From CAYZXL01 sp964482435 (GTDB taxonomy: Bacteria; Auribacterota; JABMQX01), in NCBI GenBank assembly GCA_964482435.1, contig CAYZXL010000009.1, forward strand, positions 1-64,000: 64,000 nt of DNA, given 5' to 3'. Made by a program: the position numbers and the translations under genes. A model generated the notes under the pieces. That model did not search any database, was not told the DNA's origin, and saw nothing but the letters and a program-made list of their open reading frames with translations. Positions 53,888-62,017 of this stretch are shown piece by piece; the first letter of the stretch is position 1, and each line of letters begins with the position of its first letter.

Positions 53888-55978
53888 TCAATTCTTGTTC
53901 GGTCCGCTCTGCTTGCCGGTTCCAAAGCCGATTTCCGACGGCAGAGGAAGCCTTTTTCCTGCGGCTTGAGCGTGGATGGCAGTTTCCAGATTTTCGCCAA
54001 GCGAGTCGTATAGGGCTATGAGGGTCTTGAATCGCTTGTCGACGACATCGAGAGCGTATGGCTTGCTCTCGAGGAACCAAAGCCCTCCATATTCTTCCAT
54101 CAGGCGGGCGTGAGCTTCGCGAATCAGGTGGACGGTGACGCCGGCTTTCAGCACGAGTATCGCCGTCTCGTCGCTCGACGGCACAAGCTGGCAAGCTTGC
54201 TCGTAGGCTTCTGCCGCGTCGAGAAAATCGAGGGAGCGGGTTGCCATCAGCTTCATTCGCTTAGCACCGAAGGTCAGATAATCAACGAGGTCGCGGTTGA
54301 TTTTCGCGTCCGCCTGGGCGGCGTGAAGTTCCTCAATCGCGGTCTTGGTGATGTTCAACAGTTCGTCGGCCTGTTTGCGAGCAGTCGCGGCGTTCTCGGA
54401 AAGCTTCTTCAGGTTCACGTCCCAGAAGCGGGAATTCCCCATCCCCTCAAAGCCCGCCAGCCTGTGGGTTCGGGAGAGAAGCTCAATCGCTTTTCCGAGA
54501 TGGTCTGTCGGCTCACCGAGCAGTACCGCGCCGAACCGGCGGTTGAAATCGCCGATGTCGGTCTGTCCGGCGTTCCAGGCGCACTCTGCGCCCCAGAAGA
54601 CGCCGTGCCAGTTGTAGTGGAAGAGATTCTCTCCGTCGTCGTCCCAGGTCGTGTTGAGAACTCCCATGGCGCCGTGTTTCGCTCCGTCCCGGACGAAATT
54701 CTGGATGTTTTTGACAGCCACGCCGAAGTCCGGGAGAATCCTGTTCCAGCAGTTGACACCCGGGCAGACGAAGAATTCGTAGCCCGAGCGAGCGAAGGGG
54801 ATAATCTGGTCCTCGAAATTTTCGCGGGCATCGTAGCCCCACGTCAGCATGACCGTATCTTTAGGAATCTCTTTCAGATGGTCGGGATGCTGAAGGATGA
54901 TGTCCCCCCACATCATCATTCTCTTGCCATATTTGTCTTTCAGGAGGTCGTGAATGCGCCTGATGTGCCGCGCGTAGACTCCGCCCACGCCGATGGATTC
55001 CGCAAGGCTCTTCGAGGGGCCGGTCCCCAGCCCCCACGTCTCGTCGCAGCAGACGTTGAAAAAGGGCGATTTCAGAAGCGGGACCTCCTCGGAATAGAGG
55101 TCGTCGAGGAGCGAGTAACTTTCTTCGATGGTCGGACAAAGGAGGTCGGGGGTCTCCCGAAGCTGGGCATATTTCTTGTGCTTGAGGATGTGCCCGAAAT
55201 GCCCGAAAGACTGCTGGTTGCCTATGACTTCCATCTGATACTCCTCGGCGTATGAGACGAGGTCTCGGAGTTCCCGCGGCGTCAGAGAGCCGTCCTTTGG
55301 CCCAATCTGCGGATGTTTCGAGAAGGCAAACTGATGCTCCATGTAATACGTGAAGAAGTTCTGCTTGACTTCTGCGCTGAGGCGGATTTCTCGCCCCAAT
55401 GTAGCCGGACGGGGGCTTGGTCCCCTCGTAATATCGTCCAGGAAACCGCGGTATCGCAGGGAAGGCCAGTCCTGGACTGTCAGGCACGGGATTGCATTGT
55501 CGCGCATGTTGGCGCGGACAAGCTGCTTGAGGGTTTGCACGCCGTAGAGCAGGCCCCGCGTGCTGCGAGACCGGATTGCCACGCCGGAAGTCGAAACTCT
55601 GAGTCCATAAGCCTCATCGCCTCCTTCTGAAGGCACGACGAGGGATTCGAGCTGCTCGACGGGCGATTCAACCGGCTGAAGAAGAAGCGCCTGCTCTTGG
55701 TCGGAAGAAAGTCGAGGGTCTATAGAAAGTCCCGACACGATGCCTGTTCGCGCACGGATCTCCATTTGCAACTGCGTTACCGCAAGTGTGTGAGGCCCCC
55801 TCAAGGGCAGGCCGACTTTGACAGACAGACCACCCTGAAGATGAAAGACGCCCTCCTCGAGACGGACGGATTTCGGGAAGGGGATCAAGCGCAAATCCCG
55901 TGGGTCTGAGACCTCCGCTCTGACGTGTCCTGCAACAAAAAGAGCAGTCATCGCCGCCAACGCCATTCGCCATTCCAT
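53888..55978 (-). CDS. Secreted GH20 beta-N-acetylhexosaminidase-like enzyme
   Basis: The 696-residue protein has a signal peptide (MALAAMTALFVAGHVRA), then a GH20b-type N-terminal alpha/beta domain (LIPFPKSVRLEEGVFHL, ~30-165). The GH20 barrel starts at LRYRGFLDDITRG. The catalytic Asp-Glu pair is in FNVCCDETWGLG (~312-313), and the downstream WGD and W-rich active-site segments are present. The C-terminal ~180 residues are helical and not part of the usual barrel. The family removes terminal N-acetylhexosamines; this variant resembles those with LDD in place of LDV and may have a different sugar. The start at 55978 is fixed by GGAGG 6-7 nt upstream. It is divergent from the DUF5060-type glycosidase. 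Confidence 0.85.
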   Translation of the reverse strand: MEWRMALAAMTALFVAGHVRAEVSDPRDLRLIPFPKSVRLEEGVFHLQGGLSVKVGLPLRGPHTLAVTQLQMEIRARTGIVSGLSIDPRLSSDQEQALLLQPVESPVEQLESLVVPSEGGDEAYGLRVSTSGVAIRSRSTRGLLYGVQTLKQLVRANMRDNAIPCLTVQDWPSLRYRGFLDDITRGPSPRPATLGREIRLSAEVKQNFFTYYMEHQFAFSKHPQIGPKDGSLTPRELRDLVSYAEEYQMEVIGNQQSFGHFGHILKHKKYAQLRETPDLLCPTIEESYSLLDDLYSEEVPLLKSPFFNVCCDETWGLGTGPSKSLAESIGVGGVYARHIRRIHDLLKDKYGKRMMMWGDIILQHPDHLKEIPKDTVMLTWGYDARENFEDQIIPFARSGYEFFVCPGVNCWNRILPDFGVAVKNIQNFVRDGAKHGAMGVLNTTWDDDGENLFHYNWHGVFWGAECAWNAGQTDIGDFNRRFGAVLLGEPTDHLGKAIELLSRTHRLAGFEGMGNSRFWDVNLKKLSENAATARKQADELLNITKTAIEELHAAQADAKINRDLVDYLTFGAKRMKLMATRSLDFLDAAEAYEQACQLVPSSDETAILVLKAGVTVHLIREAHARLMEEYGGLWFLESKPYALDVVDKRFKTLIALYDSLGENLETAIHAQAAGKRLPLPSEIGFGTGKQSGPNKN

Positions 55979-56541
55979 CGCCACCTCCGTTTCTTTGAGT
56001 GGGTGAGAAGCCTTGCGCATAATTACGATACCGCGCGTGCGCCGCAGAGGCAACCTTGTCGTTCTGAGTGGGTGGGGCTTTCTTTCCCGGGCGTGCGAGC
56101 GCAGTGACAGGGGTTGGCGGACTTGCTCTTTGATTCTCATGCCAGGCTCAAGCACGTTCACTTGTGATGTGCCCGAGAGCCCTGGCACGATGGCGGTGAG
56201 AGCTTTTGGAGTGCTGAAGCGACGCTTCAGTCCCGCCTTCGGCGGGAGAGCTGTGCTCCCGCACTCCAAGGGTCGGCCCTGCGGCTTATCCGCAGGCACA
56301 CGGGCCTGCCGGCGCGGGTTCACTCGCTGAAGATGCGGTGGCGACACCGTCGAAAAGTAGGTTGGCAAGGCTGCCGCAAGGTGAGAAGATAAGGCGGATT
56401 CTGAGCGGAATAGGCCGCGAGTTTGCAGGCCAGCGGGCGGTTGGCATGACCTGTCCCTGTCGCGATTGGCAAACCGAATGGATTACCAGATGGATGCGAA
56501 ATGGGCTTTCTGCGAGTTTGGCTTTGGGAGGAGGTCCCGAG
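55979..56541. other. Divergent intergenic region between two glycosidase genes
   Basis: No gene is seen in 563 bp. Hairpins include TGAAGCGACGCTTCA (~56214-56228) and CCCGCC-ttc-GGCGGG (~56231-56246). Promoters for the GH20 gene (leftward) and the DUF5060-type gene (rightward) must lie here, but no near-consensus box was found. Confidence 0.5.
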
Positions 56542-58896
56542 ATGCAATGTCATTTTTGGTGTGGTGGGAAGCGCAGCGTGGCTGCGGTGGTTTTGTTGAC
56601 GCTTGGGGCGGTTGGTGTTTGGCTCTCAGCGAGCTGCCTGCTGCTTGACGCGGAGAGCTTGACGGCGCTGCAGGGGACGAGACCTGCTTTGCAGATGGCA
56701 GAAGCGGCGAGCAGTCTCGACGTGAAGGTCAGCCAGAACACCAATAGGCTCATGCCGTACCAGGTCTTTGAGCTTGCGTTTCAGCACGAGGGGAAGTATC
56801 ACAACCCGACGTGGGATGTGACGATTGACGTGCGGTTCATTTCGCCGAACGGGAAGACCTGCACGGTGGGAGGTTTTTTCTACGGCTCGACGAAACCGCA
56901 GAAGCCCGTGATAAGTAAGCACAAGGATGCTCAGGGAAGAACGTCGGAGACCGCACTCTGGCCGTGCGACCCGGCGGACCTCTGGGAGGCGAGGTATGCG
57001 CCGAGCGAAGTGGGCGAGTGGAAGTTTGAGTACGTTTTTCGGAACAACAGAGGGGAGAGCGCGACCGGAACAGGGACGTTTCGGGTGGTGAAGGGACCTG
57101 TGGACCAGAAAGGTTGGGTGCGGGTCAATCCAATGAATCCGTACCGGCTTGTCTTCGAGGACGGGCGCCCATTCTTTCCAATTGGGTTTCAGGACGGGTT
57201 TTTCGACAACAACCATAACGGGTCGGCGATGGATGCGTTTTCGATGGAAGGGCCGTTCCGGCCTGACCCGGAGGGGCAACGGCCAAAGCCCCCTCCGGGG
57301 GCGATGTTCGCGCGCGGGCCTTCGATGAACCCGCAGAATGGGGACGTCTATCTCCGGCGGCACGCTCGGGCCGGATTCAACCTCTGGCGGTTCTCGCCGA
57401 ACAACTTCTCGATGAAAGTTTTTGCGAGGGACGATGACCCAAACGCCTCGACGCTTGATAACGTGCGCTGGGAGCAGGCGATGATGGTGGACGAAATGCT
57501 CCAGATGACGCGCAAGTACGGAATACGCAATTTCTACGGCATATTCGGGTACACCGACGCGTTCAACCTTCACCCCGAAAATGAAGAAGGATTGGCGAAA
57601 GCAAAGAGGGCTCTGAAATACAGCGTGGACCGTTGGGGTGCTTACGTTGATTTCTGGGAGTTTCTTAACGAGCAGAAGGCCTCGGACGAGTGGTACGCGG
57701 AGATGATTCCGTACCTGAAGTCAATAGACCCGTATGCGAAACCTGTCTCGACGAGCTGGGAGAGGCCGGAGATCGAAGGAATTGAAGTCAATGCCCCGCA
57801 CTGGTACGGGAACGAAAATGAGCTTGGATCGGATGCCGTAACAGAAGGTCGGGCGAAACAGGACAAGAGGTTCGGCAAGCCTGTCATATATGGCGAGCAG
57901 GGGAACAGCCGAGGAGACAAAGACCGGACAGCGGAGGGAATCGGCGGAGTCTGGGACCCTGGCTCGGCGAGGCGGATGCGGGTCAGGAGCTGGACGGCGT
58001 TTTTCAACGAGATTGCGTTCATTTTCTGGGAGACGTCTTATGCGAAGGACGGGCACTCCATGAACATATGGCTCGGCCCGCAGGAGCGGCAGTACGTTCG
58101 TGCCCTTCAGGATTTCGCGTATGCCCTCGATGCCGGAATCAGGACGATGGAGTCGCCGCTCGGCGGGCCCCAGGCGAGGGAAGTTCGGTCGTACGGGCTT
58201 CGTTCAGAGGAGCGAGCTGCTGTGTATCTTCATCATCGTTCTTGCAAGGAATGCGAAAAGGCTCGGCGGGCAGGGCAGCATCCGGAGCATCGGTGGGACC
58301 ATGACCGGGGCGAAGTCAGCGGGCTCGAAGTCACTGTGGACGTGCCGAAGGGTGGCAAGGGCTACTGGTACAACCCTGCCGACGGAAGCATTCTCGAGGC
58401 ATTTGACGCAGCAAAGGGGCGCCAGACCTTCACTGCTCCTCCGTTCAAGATCGATCTGGCGCTCCTGATCACGGACAGCTCTCCTCCCGACAGCGATGGC
58501 GACGGCAAACCGAATGATGTTGACGATGACGACGACAACGATGGCGTCGCGGACTCAAAGGATGCCTTCCCTCTTGAGCCTGAAGAATGGGCGGATGCCG
58601 ATGGCGACCTCATCGGGGACAACCTCGATGCCGACATCAACGCCGATGGCATCGCCGATGACCTCAATAAAAATGGGACGCCGGACAACGAGGAGGCCGA
58701 TTGGGACGGGGACGGCGTCCCGAACGCCGATTCGATTCCCTGGGATGCTTTTCCCCGAGACCCAAAGGAATGGCGCGATTCAGACGGAGACGGCATCGGC
58801 GACAATGCCGACACGGATGACGATGGCAACGGATATTCCGACGAAGTGGAAAAGCGCGCCGGAACCGACCTGCTCAACCCCGTGAGCTTCCCGTAA
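56542..58896 (+). CDS. Secreted DUF5060-type glycosidase with calcium-repeat tail
   Basis: The 784-residue protein has an N-terminal hydrophobic signal and a DUF5060-like beta-sandwich (~45-160: VFELAFQHEGKYHNPTWDVTIDV...YEFRNNRG-like GEWKFEYVFRNN). It then has a GH5-like (beta/alpha)8 domain (~165-545) with RLVFEDGRPFFPIG, YLRRHARAGFNLWRF and a likely acid/base in FWEFLNEQ. The candidate nucleophile is in VIYGEQGN. A small beta domain follows (~545-640), then a tail (~650-770) of thrombospondin-type-3/EF-like calcium loops (DSDGDGKPNDVDDDDDNDG). The tail may be a linker or a secretion/surface signal. GGAGG lies 8 nt before ATG 56542. The substrate is unknown. Confidence 0.85.
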   Translation: MQCHFWCGGKRSVAAVVLLTLGAVGVWLSASCLLLDAESLTALQGTRPALQMAEAASSLDVKVSQNTNRLMPYQVFELAFQHEGKYHNPTWDVTIDVRFISPNGKTCTVGGFFYGSTKPQKPVISKHKDAQGRTSETALWPCDPADLWEARYAPSEVGEWKFEYVFRNNRGESATGTGTFRVVKGPVDQKGWVRVNPMNPYRLVFEDGRPFFPIGFQDGFFDNNHNGSAMDAFSMEGPFRPDPEGQRPKPPPGAMFARGPSMNPQNGDVYLRRHARAGFNLWRFSPNNFSMKVFARDDDPNASTLDNVRWEQAMMVDEMLQMTRKYGIRNFYGIFGYTDAFNLHPENEEGLAKAKRALKYSVDRWGAYVDFWEFLNEQKASDEWYAEMIPYLKSIDPYAKPVSTSWERPEIEGIEVNAPHWYGNENELGSDAVTEGRAKQDKRFGKPVIYGEQGNSRGDKDRTAEGIGGVWDPGSARRMRVRSWTAFFNEIAFIFWETSYAKDGHSMNIWLGPQERQYVRALQDFAYALDAGIRTMESPLGGPQAREVRSYGLRSEERAAVYLHHRSCKECEKARRAGQHPEHRWDHDRGEVSGLEVTVDVPKGGKGYWYNPADGSILEAFDAAKGRQTFTAPPFKIDLALLITDSSPPDSDGDGKPNDVDDDDDNDGVADSKDAFPLEPEEWADADGDLIGDNLDADINADGIADDLNKNGTPDNEEADWDGDGVPNADSIPWDAFPRDPKEWRDSDGDGIGDNADTDDDGNGYSDEVEKRAGTDLLNPVSFP

Positions 58897-58990
58897 GGGC
58901 TTGAACCGATGTGCCCGCCGACCGCGGCTAGGCAGCGAGGGCGAGTCGAGGCCTGACTCACCTTAGAGAACGCGGAGACCGCAGAGGGAT

Positions 58991-59055
58991 GTCAGACGGG
59001 ATTAACAGGATTTTCACGATTATCCGGTCCATCCTGTTATCCTGTTGAAATCGTG
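58991..59055. repeat. ACAGGATT-type inverted repeat
   Basis: The left arm GGGATTAACAGGATTTTCAC (~59000-59019) and right arm ATCCTGTTATCCTGTTGAAA (~59032-59051) form an inverted repeat of the same type as 49416-49585. Upstream at 58965-58986 there is also a GAGAACGCGGAGACCGCAGAG unit resembling 26227-26331. The whole gap 58897-59117 holds no gene. Confidence 0.65.
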
Positions 59056-59117
59056 GCTTCTTTTCTGCCACGTCTGCCACCCGTAAGTGAGGGGAAACCG
59101 GCAGCGGGAATTTTTGG

Positions 59118-59146
59118 TTGACACCCTGCAAGCAAGGGGATATAGT
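59118..59146 (+). promoter_or_regulatory. Near-consensus sigma-70 promoter for tRNA-Val/thrS cluster
   Basis: TTGACA at 59118-59123, a 17-nt spacer, and TATAGT at 59141-59146. The transcription start near 59153 lies 41 nt before the tRNA. As no other promoter or terminator is obvious before thrS, it probably drives tRNA-Val, thrS and the following genes together. Confidence 0.75.
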
Positions 59147-59193
59147 AACGTCGAAAAAGTAAGTGCCTTCGCAGGCGAGATGTGATACCGGGT

Positions 59194-59270
59194 GGGCGAT
59201 TAGCTCAGTTGGTTAGAGCGTTAGCTCGACACGCTAAAGGTCACTGGTTCAACTCCAGTATCGCCCACCA
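59194..59270 (+). tRNA. tRNA-Val (GAC), with C33
   Basis: This is a 77-nt cloverleaf. Acceptor GGGCGAT pairs with ATCGCCC, D stem GCTC with GAGC, anticodon stem TTAGC with GCTAA, and T stem ACTGG with CCAGT; the CCA end is encoded. The anticodon loop reads TCGACAC, giving GAC (positions 59228-59230), which reads GUC/GUU valine codons. Position 33, almost always U, is C (59227). The T loop is TTCAACT. All stems pair fully, so the gene does not look decayed. It lies 86 nt before the proposed thrS start. Confidence 0.93.
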
Positions 59271-59341
59271 TAATCATGTTGAAACGGCAGACCTGATTTC
59301 ACCGCAGTCGTTCGGGACAGGTTCCGGTTGCCGCGGATAAC

Positions 59342-59359
59342 GAGGAAAGGACAGTCATC
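59342..59359 (+). promoter_or_regulatory. thrS ribosome site and AUC start
   Basis: GAGGAAAGGA at 59342-59351 is followed after 5 nt by ATC at 59357. From the upstream stop (59294-59296) to the first ATG (59420) the frame contains no ATG, GTG, TTG or CTG. Other near-cognates close by are ACG 59360 and ATA 59363. Confidence 0.6.
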
Positions 59360-61102
59360 ACGATAGATTTCAGCAAGAAACAGGACAGAGACAAGTACCG
59401 CCACAGCGCTTCGCACATCATGGCGCATGCCGTCAGAAGCCTCTTCCCGGAGGCGAAGCTGGCGATCGGCCCTCCCATAGAAGACGGGTTCTATTACGAT
59501 TTTGACCTGCCGCAGCCCCTCACCCCGGATGTTCTCGCCAGAATCGAGGAGCGGATGGAGGAGATTATCGGGCAGAATAATGCCTTCGTGAGGGAGGAGA
59601 TGTCGCGAGCGGCGGCGATAGAGTATTTCAAGCACCTCAACGAGCCGTATAAGGTGGAGCTTCTTCAGGAGTTGGACGACGACGTGGTCTCCATCTACCG
59701 GGAAGGAGATTTTGTGGACCTGTGCCGCGGGCCCCACATGGAAGGCACCGGGCAGATTGAGGCGTTCAAGCTTTTGAGCGTCGCGGGGTCTTACTGGCGA
59801 GGGGACGAGCGAAACAAAATGCTCCAGCGCATCTACGGCATAGCCTTCCCCGATAAGAAGATGCTGCGGGAGTACCTGCGGAACCTGGAGGAGGCTAAGA
59901 AGCGCGACCACAGGAGGTTGGGGAAAGAGCTTGGCCTTTATAGCGTCCACGAGCAAGCTGGCAGCGGGCTGATTTACTGGCATCCAAAGGGGGCATTGAT
60001 CCGGCAAATCATTGAGGATTTCTGGCGAGCGCAGCATCGCGCGAGAGGTTACGAACTGGTTTACACTCCGCACCTTTTCCGAGCGGACCTGTTGAGGGTG
60101 AGCGGGCACCTTGAGTTCTACAAGGACAACATGTACCCGCCAATGGACGTGGACGGGATTGACTATTACGTCAAGCCGATGAATTGTCCGGGGCACATCC
60201 TCATCTACGCGAGCCGGACCCGCAGCTATCGGGACCTTCCGATTCGCCTGGCGGAACTGGGGACGGTTTACCGGTACGAGAGAGGCGGGACGCTGCACGG
60301 GATGCTCCGGGTGAGAGGCTTCACTCAGGACGATTCTCACATTTTCTGCCGGCCCGAGCAGTTGAAGGACGAAATCCTTGGCGTGATGAAATTCGCCGAT
60401 TACATGATGAGGACGTTCCATTACGAAAAATACGCCATATACCTTTCGACCCGGCCGGAGAAATCCGTCGGGACTGACGAGATGTGGGAGATGGCGGAGT
60501 CGCGCCTGGAAGATGCCTTGAAGGAATTCGGAAGGCAATACGATGTAGATAAGGGGGGCGGCGTCTTCTACGGTCCGAAGATTGACATAAAGGTCTTCGA
60601 CGCTCTTGGGCGGGAGTGGCAGGGACCGACTATCCAGGTTGACTTCAATTTCCCGGAGCGGTTTGACCTGCACTTTGTGGGACCTGACGGGACGCGAGTC
60701 CGTCCGGTGATGGTCCACAGGGTCGTACTTGGCGCGATGGAGCGGTTCATTGGAGGGCTTATCGAGCATTACGAGGGATACTTCCCGCTGTGGCTGTCCC
60801 CGGTGCAGGTGAGAATTCTGACGGTTACAGAAGCCCACGTCAGCCATGCGAGCAAATTGAAGTCGGAGATGGAGGTGAAGGGAATCCGCGTGGAGCTTGA
60901 TGACCACAACGAGACCATGGGCTCAAAAATAAGGGAGTCGCAGCTCGAGAAAATACCTTATACTTTAGTTGTCGGCGATAAGGAACTCGCGGACAACACG
61001 GTCTCGGTGAGGAAGTTCAGGGAGGGGCCTCGTGGTTCGATGCCGGCTGAGGAATTTGTTCGGATGGTCGTCGAGGAAATCGCCTCCAAGGCGAGGTCTT
61101 AG
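59357..61102 (+). CDS. thrS: Threonyl-tRNA synthetase lacking the TGS domain
   Basis: ThrRS charges tRNA-Thr. The ~581-residue protein begins directly at the editing domain: DKYRHSASHIMAHAV with His pair HxxxH, and DLCRGPH with editing Cys and His. The class II core follows: MNCPGHILIY with the zinc Cys, motif 2 in YRYERGGTLHGMLRVRGFTQDDSH, motif 3 in VLGAMERFIGG. The anticodon domain lies at ~475-581. The ~60-residue N-terminal TGS domain of the usual ~640-residue enzyme is missing. ATG 59420 cannot be the start because it would remove the first editing His. The frame upstream offers only near-cognate starts, best ATC 59357. The tRNA gene just upstream leaves no room for a TGS domain. Confidence 0.93.
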   Translation: MTIDFSKKQDRDKYRHSASHIMAHAVRSLFPEAKLAIGPPIEDGFYYDFDLPQPLTPDVLARIEERMEEIIGQNNAFVREEMSRAAAIEYFKHLNEPYKVELLQELDDDVVSIYREGDFVDLCRGPHMEGTGQIEAFKLLSVAGSYWRGDERNKMLQRIYGIAFPDKKMLREYLRNLEEAKKRDHRRLGKELGLYSVHEQAGSGLIYWHPKGALIRQIIEDFWRAQHRARGYELVYTPHLFRADLLRVSGHLEFYKDNMYPPMDVDGIDYYVKPMNCPGHILIYASRTRSYRDLPIRLAELGTVYRYERGGTLHGMLRVRGFTQDDSHIFCRPEQLKDEILGVMKFADYMMRTFHYEKYAIYLSTRPEKSVGTDEMWEMAESRLEDALKEFGRQYDVDKGGGVFYGPKIDIKVFDALGREWQGPTIQVDFNFPERFDLHFVGPDGTRVRPVMVHRVVLGAMERFIGGLIEHYEGYFPLWLSPVQVRILTVTEAHVSHASKLKSEMEVKGIRVELDDHNETMGSKIRESQLEKIPYTLVVGDKELADNTVSVRKFREGPRGSMPAEEFVRMVVEEIASKARS

Positions 61103-61280
61103 TACGTAGATTCACAAGTACGGCGACGTATCAGATTGCCAGCGAAAGGCGAGGATATTCTCGACAAGAATAAGTAATTGCATTTGTGAGTCCGAGCACT
61201 TAGCCCGAGAGGTTTTGCGGGTGTGTTGGGGTTTCAGCCCGAAGAGCGCACCCGTTCTGCAAACAATGAGGGAAGCTGAG
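61103..61280. other. thrS-infC gap with possible leader structure
   Basis: The 178 nt hold a stem of CGGGTGTG (61218-61225) with CGCACCCG (61247-61254) and an inner GGG-TTTCAG-CCC. In several bacteria the infC-rpmI-rplT leader binds ribosomal protein L20 or forms an attenuator; no matching consensus was verified here, so this is only a candidate. Confidence 0.35.
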
Positions 61281-61298
61281 AGGAGGTGACTGCCGATC
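61281..61298 (+). promoter_or_regulatory. infC ribosome site and AUC start
   Basis: AGGAGGTGA (61281-61289) is a full nine-base match to the 16S anti-Shine-Dalgarno. The ATC at 61296 lies 9 nt after AGGAGG. Rare AUU/AUC/AUA starts of infC are known to place the gene under negative control by its own product, IF3, which rejects non-canonical starts. Confidence 0.8.
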
Positions 61299-61823
61299 TT
61301 TCGGAGGGTTCGTGTAAACGCTGAGATTCGCGCCCCGCAGGTGCGAACGATTGATGGCACCGGGAAGCAGGTGGGGGTAATTTCCCTGGAAGAAGCGCTG
61401 GCTATGGCGCGGGCGAGCAATCTCGACCTCGTGGAAGTAGCGGCGAATGCCGACCCGCCGGTATGCCGGATAATGGACTACGGCAAGTACCGCTACGAAC
61501 AGACCAGGAAAGAGAAGCTCGCTAAGAAGCATCAGCACGCCGTAAGGCTGAAGGAAATCAGGCTTCGACCGAACATCGAAGACCATGACCTCGGGGTTAA
61601 GGAGAAACATGCCAGAGATTTCCTCGAGCATGGTTTCAAGGTCAAGGTCAGCGTCGTATTCAAGGGAAGGGAGATTACCCACCTCGAGTTTGGCAAGGGT
61701 GTGCTGGATAGGATGACGGTGAGTATTCAGGACGTGGGGGCCGTAGAGTCGCCGCCGAAACTGATGGGGCGGTTCATGACAATGGTGCTCGCCCCGACGA
61801 AGGGGCAAGCACAGCCCCATTAG
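61296..61823 (+). CDS. infC: Translation initiation factor IF-3
   Basis: IF3 binds the 30S subunit, prevents early 50S joining and proofreads the start codon. From the AUC at 61296 the product is 175 residues, the normal length. It opens with RRVRVNAEIRAPQVRTID, then SLEEALAMARASNLDLVEVA and PPVCRIMDYGKYRYE, and a C-domain with LRPNIEDHDLGVKEKHA and KVSVVFKGREITH. The first GTG (61341) would cut off the conserved RVNxEIRAP segment, so AUC is chosen. It lies 193 bp after thrS and 194 bp before rpmI, in the order found in E. coli. Confidence 0.95.
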   Translation: MFRRVRVNAEIRAPQVRTIDGTGKQVGVISLEEALAMARASNLDLVEVAANADPPVCRIMDYGKYRYEQTRKEKLAKKHQHAVRLKEIRLRPNIEDHDLGVKEKHARDFLEHGFKVKVSVVFKGREITHLEFGKGVLDRMTVSIQDVGAVESPPKLMGRFMTMVLAPTKGQAQPH

Positions 61824-62017
61824 TCCGCCCCTGAAAGGGGGGTTCGGCGAGTGCCGAACTGGAGATTGAACTTGCCCGGGAGAGGAAAGGGGAGGCCGTT
61901 TCATCTTGCGGCCCGGCTTGTCGAGAGGGGCTGACGGCACCCGGTGGAAGCGCGGATTCATCGTCCTTGTGACTTTTTTCCGAACGCTCAGTGATATGCT
62001 GAAGGGAGTGGAGTTTC
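61824..62017. other. infC-rpmI gap with stem-loops
   Basis: In 194 nt there is CCCCT-GAA-AGGGG (~61829-61840) followed directly by GTTCGGC-GAGT-GCCGAAC (61842-61859). The two adjacent stems could attenuate transcription into rpmI-rplT; the first also resembles the dispersed hairpin repeats. No gene is seen. Confidence 0.4.

Noticed and set aside
56626..57573. Minus-strand open frame of 315 codons across the DUF5060-type glycosidase
   Set aside because: Arg/Pro-rich shadow; the plus strand carries a recognisable signal peptide and catalytic domain.
59249..60907. Minus-strand open frame of 552 codons across thrS
   Set aside because: The opposite strand is an unambiguous ThrRS; the long antisense frame follows from high GC at third positions.
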